The notes: generated from the sequence alone by a model not told the origin. Shown: positions 42,968-52,190, counted from the stretch's first letter. The stretch is 64,000 nucleotides of DNA from Streptomyces sp. 378 (GCF_030124145.1 NZ_JASKMS010000005.1:62001-126000), one strand, 5' to 3'. Numbers and translations: made by a program.

Positions 42968-45181
42968 GTGCCGCTGCACAGCGACGACCCGAAGTCGGTC
43001 GGCGGCCACCGGCTGCTCGACCGGCTCGGGGCCGGGGGCATGGGCGTCGTCTACCGGGCCAGGGCGCGTTCGGGCCGTGAGGTGGCCATCAAGGTCGTGC
43101 ACGCCCAGTACGCGGCGGACGCCGTCTTCCGCGCCCGGTTCCGGCAGGAGATCGCGGCGGTCCGCAAGGTCAGCGGAGCCTTCACGGCACCGGTCCTGGA
43201 CGCGGACCCCGAGGCGGCCCGGCCCTGGATGGCCACCCAGTACGTGCCCGGGCCCTCGCTCGCCCGGCGGATCCGCGACCGGGGCGCCCTGCCGGACGCC
43301 GAACTGCGCGGGCTGGCCCTGGGCCTGGTGGAGGCCCTGCGCGACATCCACCGGGCGGGGGTCGTGCACCGGGACCTGAAGCCGGCCAACGTCCTGCTGG
43401 CCGAAGACGGCCCGCGGGTCATCGACTTCGGCATCTCCCGCGCGGCGGAGAACCACCAGACGCTGACCGAGACCGGCCAGATGATCGGCACACCGCCCTT
43501 CATGTCCCCCGAACAGCTCGTCGACGCCCGCGCGGTCGGTCCGGCGTCGGACGTCTTCTCCCTGGGGGCGCTGCTGGTGTACGCCGTCACCGGACGCGGC
43601 CCCTTCGACGCGGACAGCCCTTATCTGACGGCGTACCGCGTAGTGCACGACGAACCCGTGCTGGACGGCGTCGGCGCGCCGCTGCGCGGGCTGCTGGGGC
43701 GCTGCCTGTCCAAGGAGCCCGCGGACCGGCCCGGACTCGACGAACTGGCCCGGGAGCTGGTGGCCATCCTGCCCGAGCCGGCCACCGTGCCCCTGCGCGC
43801 GGACCGGCTCCCGGCCGTCGAGCCCGTCCACCCCGCGACCGTGGCCGACCTGCCGGGCGCACTCCGCCCCCGCCGTCGCGTCCGCCCGCTGCTCGCCGCG
43901 ACGGGCACGGTCGGCGCCGTCGCCCTCGCCCTGACGGCCTATCTGACGCTCGGCCCCGGCCGGGCGCTGAGCACCGAGCGGCCGGGCACCTCACCGTCCG
44001 CGAACTCTCGGTGGGCGGCGCCACCGGCCGGCTGGAAGCCCTGGCAGACGACCGTGTACGAGACGGCCGGGCGCGGTGTGCGGGAGGTGCGGCAGCCGCA
44101 GGCCGGCGGGTCGCGGGGCGGGCCGGAGTGCCGGGCGTACGAGGGGGCCGTCTACTGCGCGGGCGACGGGATCCTCCCGGTCCGCCTGGACGGGAGGACG
44201 GGTGAGACCGTCTGGCGCTCCGGCCCGGTGGCGTCCGTCACCGGTGACGACTTCTCCAGGTTCGTGATCCTCGGCGTCCGGGACGACACGGTCCTGGTGC
44301 GGCAGGAGCTCCCGGGTGAAGGGGCGACCCGGGTCTTCGCCTTCGACACCGGGACCGGTGACCGGCTCTGGGATCGCGCGGTGAACGACGAGTGGACCGA
44401 GGTGGCCCTCTCCGGCGGCATCGTCGTGATCCCGGAGGGCGACGGCACCTCGGTGACGGCCCGCTCGGTCCGCACCGGCGCCGCACGCTGGACGGAACGG
44501 CTGCCCGCGAAGCACTTCTGCGGGATCACGGAGGCTGCCGGGACCCTGTACCTGTGGTGCGGCTCGGAGGCGGGCGGGGAGGACGGCCTCGTCATGGAAC
44601 TGCACCCGGCCGACGGCCCGGCGCGCCGGCTTCGGGTACCGAGCGAGGCGGGGCTGCTCGGCGCCCACGACGGCCGGCTCCTGTTCCTGGACCCGACCCA
44701 GGACCAGGACGGGAACACCCTCGTGGGGGAGGACGCGCCGTATGCGGCGATCCGGCTGGTGGACCCCGGCACAGGCGCGCAGAGCACGACGGAGCTGGCC
44801 GAGGAGTACGAGGGCGAGGTGACGCTGGCGGACGGCACTCTGTGGTTCGCCACCTCCAGCGGACGGGTCACCGCCGTGTCGGCCCGCACGGGCAGGCCGC
44901 TGTGGCAGACCCCGACCAGCCTGGAACAGCCGAGCGAGGCCACCTACGACCCGCGCACCCGGACCGTGTACCTCGCCAGCGACAGCGGCCGCGTCGGGGC
45001 GCTGGACGCGAGGAAGGGCACGCTGCTGTGGGAGACGCAGCCGCGGGCCCAGAGCAACGCCACCGACTGGGGCGCCACCCGGGTGCGGCTCCTGGAAGGC
45101 GCCCTGGTCGCGGCCACCCCCGGCGGCAGCGTCTTCAGCCTCGACCCCGCGCACCCCGAGCGGAAACCGCGCTCGGGGTGA
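42968..45181 (+). CDS. Membrane Ser/Thr protein kinase with extracytoplasmic PQQ-type beta-propeller
   Basis: 737 residues from GTG 42968, preceded by GGGGGAGGGGGATCC. The kinase domain (20-280) has LGAGGMGVVYRA, the ATP-site lysine in VAIKVV, VHRDLKPANV, DFG in VIDFGISRA and GTPPFMSPEQL. One transmembrane helix follows (LLAATGTVGAVALALTAYL, about residue 310). The extracytoplasmic part (360-735) is made of repeated Trp-containing blades (GETVWRSGP, TGDRLWDRA, TGRPLWQTP, KGTLLWETQ), as in PQQ-propeller sensors. The ligand is unknown. Convergent with nadA, 18 bases apart. Confidence 0.94.
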   Translation: MPLHSDDPKSVGGHRLLDRLGAGGMGVVYRARARSGREVAIKVVHAQYAADAVFRARFRQEIAAVRKVSGAFTAPVLDADPEAARPWMATQYVPGPSLARRIRDRGALPDAELRGLALGLVEALRDIHRAGVVHRDLKPANVLLAEDGPRVIDFGISRAAENHQTLTETGQMIGTPPFMSPEQLVDARAVGPASDVFSLGALLVYAVTGRGPFDADSPYLTAYRVVHDEPVLDGVGAPLRGLLGRCLSKEPADRPGLDELARELVAILPEPATVPLRADRLPAVEPVHPATVADLPGALRPRRRVRPLLAATGTVGAVALALTAYLTLGPGRALSTERPGTSPSANSRWAAPPAGWKPWQTTVYETAGRGVREVRQPQAGGSRGGPECRAYEGAVYCAGDGILPVRLDGRTGETVWRSGPVASVTGDDFSRFVILGVRDDTVLVRQELPGEGATRVFAFDTGTGDRLWDRAVNDEWTEVALSGGIVVIPEGDGTSVTARSVRTGAARWTERLPAKHFCGITEAAGTLYLWCGSEAGGEDGLVMELHPADGPARRLRVPSEAGLLGAHDGRLLFLDPTQDQDGNTLVGEDAPYAAIRLVDPGTGAQSTTELAEEYEGEVTLADGTLWFATSSGRVTAVSARTGRPLWQTPTSLEQPSEATYDPRTRTVYLASDSGRVGALDARKGTLLWETQPRAQSNATDWGATRVRLLEGALVAATPGGSVFSLDPAHPERKPRSG

Positions 45182-45199
45182 CGAGGGGCGGGACCGGGG

Positions 45200-46396
45200 C
45201 TACGGCAGCGCCAGCATCCGCTCCAGGGCCAGCTTCGCGAACGCCTCCGTCTCCTGGTCCACCTCGATGCGGTTGACGAGGTTGCCCTCGGCCAGGGACT
45301 CCAGGGCCCAGACCAGGTGGGGGAGATCGATGCGGTTCATGGTCGAGCAGAAGCAGACCGTCTTGTCGAGGAAGACGATCTCCTTGCCCTCGGGCGCGAA
45401 ACGGTTCGCCAGGCGGCGCACCAGGTTCAGCTCCGTGCCGATGGCCCACTTGGAGCCGGCCGGCGCGGCCTCCAGGGTCTTGATGATGTACTCCGTCGAG
45501 CCGACGTAGTCCGCCGCGGCCACGACCTCGTGCCGGCACTCGGGGTGGACCAGGACGTTCACGCCCGGGATGCGCTCGCGGACGTCGTTCACCGAGTCCA
45601 GGCTGAAGCGGCCGTGCACCGAGCAGTGGCCGCGCCACAGGATCATCTTCGCCGCGCGCAGCTCCTCGGCCGTCAGACCGCCGTTCGGCTTGTGCGGGTT
45701 GTAGAGGACGCAGTCCTCCAGGGACATGCCCATGTCCCGCACGGCCGTGTTGCGGCCCAGGTGCTGGTCCGGGAGGAAGAGGACCTTGGTGGTGGAGGGC
45801 TCCCCCTGCTCGAAGGCCCAGTCCAGGGCGCGCTTGGCGTTGGAGGAGGTGCAGATCGTGCCGCCGTGCTTGCCCGTGAACGCCTTGATGTCGGCGGAGG
45901 AGTTCATGTACGAGACGGGCACGACCTGCTCGGCTATACCGGCCTCGGTCAGCACGTCCCAGCACTCGGCGACCTGCTCGGCCGTCGCCATGTCGGCCAT
46001 CGAGCAGCCGGCGGCGAGGTCGGGCAGCACGACCTTCTGGTCGTCGGACGTCAGGATGTCCGCCGACTCCGCCATGAAGTGCACGCCGCAGAAGACGATG
46101 TACTCGGCCTCCGGGCGGGCGGCCGCGTCCCGGGCCAGCTTGAACGAGTCACCGGTCACGTCGGCGAACTGGATGACCTCGTCGCGCTGGTAGTGGTGGC
46201 CGAGTACGAAGACCTTGTCCCCGAGCTTCTCCTTCGCCTTGCGGGCGCGCTCCACCAGGTCCGGGTCGGACGGCGAGGGCAGGTCGCCGGGACACTCCAC
46301 ACCGCGCTCGCTCCTCGGGTCGGCCTCACGGCCGAGGAGCAGCAGGGCGAGGGGCGTCGGCTGTACGTCGAGGTCCTGGGTCTGGGCGGTGGTCAC
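45200..46396 (-). CDS. nadA: Quinolinate synthase
   Basis: 398 residues. Condenses iminoaspartate and dihydroxyacetone phosphate to quinolinate, first committed product of NAD synthesis, using an oxygen-sensitive 4Fe-4S cluster. The three cluster cysteines are in YIVFCGVHFMAE, LVHPECRHE and the C-terminal KTVCFCSTMNR. GTG 46396 (MTTAQTQDLDVQ) is preferred to 46405 because AGGG then has proper spacing. A TATGAT -10 lies at 46447-46452 (minus). It is divergent from the Fe-S carrier gene erpA, a sensible partner for an Fe-S enzyme. No nadB or nadC follows here. Confidence 0.95.
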   Translation of the reverse strand: MTTAQTQDLDVQPTPLALLLLGREADPRSERGVECPGDLPSPSDPDLVERARKAKEKLGDKVFVLGHHYQRDEVIQFADVTGDSFKLARDAAARPEAEYIVFCGVHFMAESADILTSDDQKVVLPDLAAGCSMADMATAEQVAECWDVLTEAGIAEQVVPVSYMNSSADIKAFTGKHGGTICTSSNAKRALDWAFEQGEPSTTKVLFLPDQHLGRNTAVRDMGMSLEDCVLYNPHKPNGGLTAEELRAAKMILWRGHCSVHGRFSLDSVNDVRERIPGVNVLVHPECRHEVVAAADYVGSTEYIIKTLEAAPAGSKWAIGTELNLVRRLANRFAPEGKEIVFLDKTVCFCSTMNRIDLPHLVWALESLAEGNLVNRIEVDQETEAFAKLALERMLALP

Positions 46397-46436
46397 GGCA
46401 CGCACCCTTTCTGTTTCTGCGACTTTTCGTCGATTT

Positions 46437-46501
46437 GACGCTATCTATCATAACCGCTTCACGTCACTTTGACGATGGCCATAGCGTCGGTGTGACGTGA
46501 A
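46437..46501. promoter_or_regulatory. Two interleaved inverted repeats in the nadA/erpA divergent promoter
   Basis: GACGCTAT (46437-46444) pairs with ATAGCGTC (46481-46488), and TTCACGTCAC (46458-46467) pairs with GTGACGTGAA (46492-46501); both are perfect. The nadA -10 hexamer TATGAT (46447-46452, minus) lies inside. The arrangement suggests one or two operators acting on both genes. Confidence 0.55.
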
Positions 46502-46679
46502 TCCCGGCGAGCCGCCGTTCATTCCCGCAAAGACCCGGAAAGAGCCGTTTTCCGGTTGCCGGTGCGTGTGCGAGCATGAAAAGAAGCCGAGATCGAGCGC
46601 CCGGCCCCGGAATGAATCCGAGGCCCCGCCGGTTGGAACCGTCGGCAAGCAGTCTCCGTACAACCCGGGAGAGATGTAG

Positions 46680-47036
46680 ATGTCCGTATCGGACGAGACC
46701 AGCACCGTCACCGACGGCATCATCCTGACCGACGCCGCCGCGTCCAAGGTCAAGGCGCTGCTCGACCAGGAAGGCCGCGAAGACCTCGCGCTGCGTGTCG
46801 CCGTCCAGCCCGGCGGCTGCTCCGGCCTGCGCTACCAGCTCTTCTTCGACGAGCGCGCCCTCGACGGCGACGTGGAGAAGGACTTCGGCGGTGTGAAGGT
46901 CGTCACCGACCGCATGAGCGCCCCGTACCTGGGTGGTGCCACGATCGACTTCGTGGACACCATCGAGAAGCAGGGCTTCACGATCGACAACCCGAACGCG
47001 ACGGGCTCCTGCGCCTGCGGCGACTCCTTCAGCTGA
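46680..47036 (+). CDS. erpA: Iron-sulfur cluster insertion protein (A-type carrier)
   Basis: 118 residues, HesB/IscA/ErpA family. The three conserved cysteines are C47 (QPGGCSGLRY) and C111/C113 (GSCACGDSF). It delivers 4Fe-4S clusters to target proteins such as NadA, LipA and possibly the Rieske protein. GGGAGAG precedes ATG 46680. The 5' leader is about 180 bases if transcription starts near the dyads; a 60-codon open frame in it ends exactly at the erpA start but is poorly supported. A strong terminator follows. Confidence 0.95.
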   Translation: MSVSDETSTVTDGIILTDAAASKVKALLDQEGREDLALRVAVQPGGCSGLRYQLFFDERALDGDVEKDFGGVKVVTDRMSAPYLGGATIDFVDTIEKQGFTIDNPNATGSCACGDSFS

Positions 47037-47072
47037 GCCTGCCGGGCCGCCGGCGGCGACCGCGCACACGAC

Positions 47073-47111
47073 GAAGGCGGCGGCCCCCTCCGACGGGGCC
47101 GCCGCCTTCGC
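47073..47111. terminator. Bidirectional terminator between convergent genes
   Basis: Perfect 16-bp stem (47073-47088 with 47096-47111) with a 7-base loop, between erpA and the membrane protein gene ending at 47127. Confidence 0.92.
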
Positions 47112-47126
47112 GCTGTACGGCGGTTC

Positions 47127-49247
47127 CTACCGCTCCCGCGTCGGGGGAGCCGGCAGCCGTGGGCCCTCCTTGGCCAGCGGGATCGCCTTGCCGTCCGCGT
47201 TCACCACGGCCCGGTCACCGAGCGGCTCGTCCAGCTGCACGGTCTTCTGGAACCCCTTGGCGATCAGGATGCAGACCTTGTTCGGCCACGGGGTCGACGT
47301 CACGGTGACCGTCACCTCGTCGCCCTTCTCGCTCGCCTTCACGTCGTAGTCGGAGCACACCCCGCCCGTGAAGGTCACCGTCAGCTCCGAGCCCTCGGCC
47401 CGGTAGCCGTTCACCTTCACCTCGCGAGGACCGGGAGCCGATGTCGGCCGGTCGCCGGGCCCGTCCGTCTCCGTCCCCGGGGAGACGAGGTACTTCGGCT
47501 CCACCGCCGGGTACGTCACGGTGAACGGGTCCTTCGCGCCCGGTGCCGTCACCTCGAACAGCCAGGACGGCACCAGCGCCTGCCGTCCGTCCACGACGTG
47601 CGCGGCCAGTCCGAACACCGCGTTCCCGACCGTGACCGCGTCCCGCTTCGGAGCGCCGCTCGCCGACTGCTCGCAGGGCTCCTCCAGCCGGTCCTTGTGC
47701 GGCACCGGGGAGGCGCAGCCGCCGATGCCCGTCCGGGGATCGTCCTCCGGCTGTCCGTTCATCAGCTCCAGTGCCTTCCCGGCGCTGACCACGGGGTAGG
47801 TGTCGCCCTTCACCGGCGCCTCGAGCCGACCGCTGCCGCCGACGACCTCCCCGTCCGAGCCGACCGTGATGCCGGTCGTCCAGCCGTACGTGGGCAGTCC
47901 GCCGATCTCGGGGGCGGCGTTCACCACCCGCTGAGCCCCCATGACCTGGCTCGCGTCGAGCTTCGCGTCGTCCTGGCCCACGGCCTTCAGCACGGGCGCG
48001 GCGGCCTTCTCGGCCACCTCCTCGCTCACCGGTGTGCCCCCCGGCCGCGGAGCGGTGCAGGTGTCGGTGCCCTTGCAGTTGTCGGTGCCCGGGGCGTACC
48101 GGCTGAACGTCCAGGCCCCGGGCGCCCGCCTGTCCACCTGGAGGCTCGGCCCGGACCCGTCCTTACCCCCGATCCTCCAGGCCTCGCCCTGCGCCACCGG
48201 CGCCCCGTCGACCCCGAGGGCCCTCGCCAGCCGGGCCACGTCCTCCCTGCTCACCTCGCCCCGCGCCCGGTACACCGCCGCCTTGCCCGGACCGTCCGGC
48301 AGCGTGCCGTCGGCCCGGTAGGTGACGCCGTACGGGTTGGGCTCGCCGGGCGCGATGCCGTCCCCGCTGTCCGCCCCGGACTCCGAGTACCCGTCGAGCG
48401 CGAGCGGCGGGGGAGTGCCGTCCCCGCCGGGCGCACCGGAGGTCGTACCGCCGCCCGCCCCACCGGACGCGTTGGAGGCGAGCCAGGCCCCGCCCCCACC
48501 GATCAGCAGCACGGCGGCGGCGACGGAGGCGATGATCGCGGGCGTACGGGGACGGCCCCCTGCGTGCTGGACCAGGTCGTCACCCGGTGCCGCTGTGGCA
48601 CGAGGGCGGGCTGCCCCGGCACCGGTGTCCTCCGCGGTGGCGCCGTGGGCCGGTCCCGATCCCGATCCCGATCCCGATCCCGGTCCTGGTACCGGGACGG
48701 GGTGGGCCTCCTCGATGCCCGGGTTTTCGGCTCCCGGGTTTTCGGCTCCCGCGCCTTCGGCGGCGGGTTCGCGATCCGGGGCCGACTCGGCACCGGCTTC
48801 CCGGGCCCCGGTCGCCGTGGCCCGCTCGTCGCCGGCCTGCCGGTCTTCGGGCGCGTCCGCCTGCGCGGCTTGCGCCCCGTGCCCGTCCGCCCGCGCGGCC
48901 TCCCGCGCGCCGCGTTCGTCCGCCTGCGCACCATGTTCATCCGTCTGCGCGGCTTCCGGCGCCCCGTGCTGGACGGCCTCCGGGGCCGCCGCCTCGGGCT
49001 CGTCGCCCTCCGTCGTCTCGGCCTCCGCGGCGCGCTGCCCGCCATCGGGGGCGCCGGTGGCCTCGGCAGACCCGGTGGCCTCGGCAGACCCGGCGGTACC
49101 CGGCGACACCTCGCCGTCGGCCGACGCCTCGGCCCGCGCCGAGGTACCGGCATCCGCCGTACCCGGCTGTTCGGCCTCCGGGGCGCCGGTGGTCGCGCCG
49201 GCCGCTTCCCTGGCGTCGTCGTCCTTGTCGGGTCGCTCGGTGTTCAC
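47127..49247 (-). CDS. Large single-pass membrane protein with low-complexity cytoplasmic half
   Basis: 706 residues from GTG 49247 (AAGGAG upstream). Residues 1-235 are highly acidic, Ala/Glu/Gly-rich and repetitive (GSAEATGSAEATG, GAENPGAENPG, GSGSGSGSG), with no hydrophobic residues in long stretches. One transmembrane helix follows (TPAIIASVAAAVLLIGGGGAWLAS, about residue 245). The extracytoplasmic C-terminal 430 residues look folded, with four cysteines in pairs (NCKGTDTC; CASPV/PCEQS) and beta-rich segments (PTYGWTTGITVGSDGEVVGG). I do not recognise a catalytic family. Similar proteins occur at this place in other streptomycetes, as far as I recall. It could be an anti-sigma-like or surface sensor protein; not provable here. 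Confidence 0.8.
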   Translation of the reverse strand: MNTERPDKDDDAREAAGATTGAPEAEQPGTADAGTSARAEASADGEVSPGTAGSAEATGSAEATGAPDGGQRAAEAETTEGDEPEAAAPEAVQHGAPEAAQTDEHGAQADERGAREAARADGHGAQAAQADAPEDRQAGDERATATGAREAGAESAPDREPAAEGAGAENPGAENPGIEEAHPVPVPGPGSGSGSGSGPAHGATAEDTGAGAARPRATAAPGDDLVQHAGGRPRTPAIIASVAAAVLLIGGGGAWLASNASGGAGGGTTSGAPGGDGTPPPLALDGYSESGADSGDGIAPGEPNPYGVTYRADGTLPDGPGKAAVYRARGEVSREDVARLARALGVDGAPVAQGEAWRIGGKDGSGPSLQVDRRAPGAWTFSRYAPGTDNCKGTDTCTAPRPGGTPVSEEVAEKAAAPVLKAVGQDDAKLDASQVMGAQRVVNAAPEIGGLPTYGWTTGITVGSDGEVVGGSGRLEAPVKGDTYPVVSAGKALELMNGQPEDDPRTGIGGCASPVPHKDRLEEPCEQSASGAPKRDAVTVGNAVFGLAAHVVDGRQALVPSWLFEVTAPGAKDPFTVTYPAVEPKYLVSPGTETDGPGDRPTSAPGPREVKVNGYRAEGSELTVTFTGGVCSDYDVKASEKGDEVTVTVTSTPWPNKVCILIAKGFQKTVQLDEPLGDRAVVNADGKAIPLAKEGPRLPAPPTRER
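48655..48750. repeat. Short tandem repeats inside the membrane protein gene
   Basis: Four copies of CCCGAT followed by CCCGGT (48655-48684) encode the (GS)n run, and two identical 15-bp copies of GGGTTTTCGGCTCCC (48721-48750) encode AENPG twice. Such repeats change copy number without breaking the frame. Confidence 0.85.
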
Positions 49248-49393
49248 CGCATCGCTCCTTCGGCTGCACAGCTGTCCCATGGGACCCGGCCCGTCACCTA
49301 CGGGCCCGCTGGTGGGTCGTATCCCGCCTCCCCTTTACGGGGGACAGCGATGGGACGCAGCGGGGGAGCACACGGTTCCCGCGAATGCGCCGT

Positions 49394-49603
49394 TCAGTCG
49401 CCGTAGTCCTCCATGGCGTCGAGCAGCCGTGCGGAAGCCGGGGGTACGGACACGCCGTGGATCAGGGCGGGGGAGACCGGCCGGGAGGCGACCCGGTCGG
49501 GGACCGCCCAGTGCGGAGCCATCCGTGCCCCGTCGCCCGGCAGCGACGCCAGTTCGCCTTCCAGATCGACCGGAACGGGCATGTGGAACTTGAGGTTCGT
49601 CAT
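49394..49603 (-). CDS. Small conserved hypothetical protein, leaderless
   Basis: 69 residues, MTNLKFHMPVPVDLEGELAS, ending in ASARLLDAMEDYGD. Neutral to acidic, no hydrophobic segment. TACGGT on the minus strand ends six bases before the ATG and there is no ribosome binding site, so the gene is predicted to be leaderless (-10 at 49610-49615). It lies upstream of the large membrane protein on the same strand. Function unknown. Confidence 0.7.
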   Translation of the reverse strand: MTNLKFHMPVPVDLEGELASLPGDGARMAPHWAVPDRVASRPVSPALIHGVSVPPASARLLDAMEDYGD

Positions 49604-49735
49604 AACGGCACCGTACGCACGGTCGAGCTCACGGAGAAAGATCTACTATCGGGTAGTTTCGATGCCTTCAGAGCCGCCCCGCCCACCCGATAGCGTGAAC
49701 CGTCAAGGTCCGCCTCCCTCAGGAGAGTCCACGCC

Positions 49736-50710
49736 GTGCGCATCGCAGTCTCCGGCTCCATCGCCACCGACCACCTCATGACCTTCCCCGGCCGCTTCGC
49801 CGACCAGCTCGTAGCGGACCAGCTGCACACGGTCTCGCTGTCGTTCCTGGTCGACAAGCTCGACGTCCGCCGCGGCGGCGTCGCCGCGAACATCGCGTTC
49901 GGCATGGGACAGCTCGGCACCCGCCCGATCCTGGTCGGCGCCGCGGGCGCGGACTTCGACGAGTACCGGGCCTGGCTGGAGCGGCACGGCGTGGACACCG
50001 ACTCCGTCCGCATCTCCGACACGCTGCACACCGCCCGCTTCGTGTGCACGACGGACGCCGACCACAACCAGATCGGCTCCTTCTACACCGGTGCCATGAG
50101 CGAGGCCCGCCTCATCGAGCTCAAGACCGTCGCCGACCGCGTCGGCGGTCTCGACCTGGTCTCCATCGGTGCCGACGACCCGGAGGCCATGCTCCGCCAC
50201 ACCGAGGAGTGCCGCTCCCGGAACATCCCGTTCGCCGCGGACTTCTCCCAGCAGATCGCCCGGATGGACGGCGAGGAGATCCGCATCCTGCTGGACGGGG
50301 CGACGTACCTCTTCTCCAACGAGTACGAGAAGGGCCTCATCGAGACCAAGACCGGCTGGAGCGACGCCGAGATCCTCTCCCGGGTGGGCCACCGGGTCAC
50401 CACCCTCGGCGCCCGCGGCGTACGCATCGAGCGGACCGGCGAGGACCCGATCGAGGTCGGCACGCCCGACGAGGAGCGCAAGGCCGACCCCACGGGCGTC
50501 GGCGACGCCTTCCGCGCCGGCTTCCTCTCGGGTCTGGCGTGGGGCGTCTCCCTGGAGCGTGCCGCGCAGGTCGGGTGCATGCTGGCGACGCTCGTCATCG
50601 AGACGGTGGGGACGCAGGAGTACCAGCTGCGTCGCGGGCACTTCATGGAGCGGTTCACCAAGGCCTACGGGGACGAGGCGGCGGCGGAGGTGCAGGCGCA
50701 TCTGTCCTGA
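49736..50710 (+). CDS. PfkB-family carbohydrate (ribokinase/adenosine kinase-like) kinase
   Basis: 324 residues, GTG start (MRIAVSGSIATDHLMTFPGR). The N-terminal PfkB motif RRGGVAANIAFGMGQLG and the C-terminal signature DPTGVGDAFRAGFLSGLAWG with the catalytic base Asp and anion hole are clear. The lid sequence (HTVSLSFLVDKLDVRRGG) resembles adenosine or cytidine kinase-like members from actinobacteria. It would phosphorylate a nucleoside or sugar with ATP. Monocistronic, divergent from the small leaderless gene and convergent with the cysteine desulfurase gene. Confidence 0.9.
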   Translation: MRIAVSGSIATDHLMTFPGRFADQLVADQLHTVSLSFLVDKLDVRRGGVAANIAFGMGQLGTRPILVGAAGADFDEYRAWLERHGVDTDSVRISDTLHTARFVCTTDADHNQIGSFYTGAMSEARLIELKTVADRVGGLDLVSIGADDPEAMLRHTEECRSRNIPFAADFSQQIARMDGEEIRILLDGATYLFSNEYEKGLIETKTGWSDAEILSRVGHRVTTLGARGVRIERTGEDPIEVGTPDEERKADPTGVGDAFRAGFLSGLAWGVSLERAAQVGCMLATLVIETVGTQEYQLRRGHFMERFTKAYGDEAAAEVQAHLS

Positions 50711-50773
50711 CCGTCGTCCGTGCGCGGGCGCGCGGGGGCCGGTCGCACAGTCCCCCGCGTCCCGTCGGGCCGG

Positions 50774-52153
50774 TCAGCCCACCCGGCGGACCAGATAGGC
50801 GGTACCCCGGTCCGCCGTCTCCTCCCCGACGTACTCCTGACCCCGCATCTCGCACCACGCGGGAATGTCCAGCCGGGCCGCCTCGTCGTCGGACAGGACC
50901 CGCACCAGCCCGCCCACCGGCACATCGCCGATGACCTTCGCCAGCTCGATCACCGGAATCGGGCAGCGCTTGCCGAGGGAGTCCACGACCAGGACGTCCT
51001 CCTCGCGGGCGACCGCGGAGGCGACCGGCGCGCCCAGCTTCTCCCGGACCGCCGCCACGGTCCCGGGAAGGACGGCCAGGAATCTCTCCACTTCCTCCTC
51101 GGCCACCCCCGGCGGCAGCGAAACCCGCACGTTTCCCTCACTCAGCGCGCCCATGGCCCGCAGCACATGGCTCGGCGTCAGCGTGCTGCTCGTGCAGGAC
51201 GATCCGGACGAGACGGAGAAATCCTCGCGGTCCAGCTCGTGCAGGAGCGCCTCGCCGTCGACGTAGAGGCAGGAGAAGGTGACGACCCCGGGCAGCCGGC
51301 GCACCGGATGGCCCACCACCTCGACGTCGGGGACCAGTCGCGGCACCCGTGCCCGGATCCGCTCCGTCAGCTCCCGCAGCCGCGCCGCCTCCTCGGCCGC
51401 CTCCGCCCGTACGGCCCGCAGCGACGCGGCCGCCGCCACGATCGCCGGGATGTTCTCGAAACCGGGCGCCCGCCCCGACTCCCGCTCGTCCACCGGACCT
51501 TGCGCGGCGAACCGCACGCCCTTGCGCACGACGAGCAGCCCGACCCCGGACGGGCCGCCCCATTTGTGCGCACTGCCCGCGAGCAGTGACCAGTCCCCTT
51601 CCACCGGCCCCCACCCCAGCGACTGCGCCGCGTCCACCAGCAACGGCACCCCGGCCTCCCGGCACACCTCGGCCACCGCCGCGACGGGCTGCTCGGTCCC
51701 GACCTCGTGGTTGGCGGACTGGAGACAGGCCAGCGCGGTGTCCTCGCGCAGGGCAGCGGCGTAGGCCGCCGGATCCGCCAACCCGGTGCGGTCCACCCCG
51801 ACCTGGGTGACGCTCCCTCCGGCCGCCTCCAGGAGCTCCGCCGAATGCAGTACAGAGGAGTGTTCGACCGCGGACACGATCAGGTGACGCCCGACCCGTC
51901 GCCGCCCGGCCAGCGCCCCGGCAATCCCCGTGTGCACGGCACGGGTTCCGGACGAGGTGAAGATCAGCTCGTCCGGCCGGCATCCCACCGCCTCGGCGGC
52001 GGCCTCCCGCGCGGCGTCCAACAGCACCCGGGCTCGCCGCCCCTCCCTGTAGAGGCGCGCGGGATCCGCCCACCCCTCGTCGAGCGAGGCCAGCAGAGCC
52101 TGCCGGGCGATCGGGTGCAGCGGAGCAGCGGAAGCAGCGTCGAAGTAGGCCAC
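50774..52153 (-). CDS. Cysteine desulfurase fused to a TusA-type sulfurtransferase domain
   Basis: 459 residues. Residues 1-370 are a class V PLP aminotransferase of the NifS/IscS group: PLP lysine K197 in SAHKWGGPSG, VEHSS, LLVDAAQSLGWGPVE, and catalytic cysteine C320 in SVSSGSSCTSS. Residues 385-459 are a TusA domain with the sulfur-accepting C397 in LGKRCPIPVIELAKVIGDV. The protein could remove sulfur from cysteine and load it on its own TusA module for tRNA thiolation, molybdopterin or other uses; the end acceptor is unknown. The start at 52153 is close to the usual MAYFDAAS N-terminus. Confidence 0.92.
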   Translation of the reverse strand: MAYFDAASAAPLHPIARQALLASLDEGWADPARLYREGRRARVLLDAAREAAAEAVGCRPDELIFTSSGTRAVHTGIAGALAGRRRVGRHLIVSAVEHSSVLHSAELLEAAGGSVTQVGVDRTGLADPAAYAAALREDTALACLQSANHEVGTEQPVAAVAEVCREAGVPLLVDAAQSLGWGPVEGDWSLLAGSAHKWGGPSGVGLLVVRKGVRFAAQGPVDERESGRAPGFENIPAIVAAAASLRAVRAEAAEEAARLRELTERIRARVPRLVPDVEVVGHPVRRLPGVVTFSCLYVDGEALLHELDREDFSVSSGSSCTSSTLTPSHVLRAMGALSEGNVRVSLPPGVAEEEVERFLAVLPGTVAAVREKLGAPVASAVAREEDVLVVDSLGKRCPIPVIELAKVIGDVPVGGLVRVLSDDEAARLDIPAWCEMRGQEYVGEETADRGTAYLVRRVG

Positions 52154-52190
52154 ACGGCAACGCTAGAACGTCCCCGGGGACAGTGGGCCC

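Noticed and set aside
36496..45181. Biosynthetic gene cluster or defence system around the kinase, two-component and pump genes
   Set aside because: All genes belong to housekeeping or stress families; no synthase, toxin, nuclease or integrase is present.
46497..46679. 60-codon open frame ending exactly at the erpA start, with a CRCVC motif, as a metal-sensing leader peptide
   Set aside because: About a quarter of its codons end in A or T, unlike genes here, and no ribosome binding site precedes its GTG. More likely plain leader RNA.
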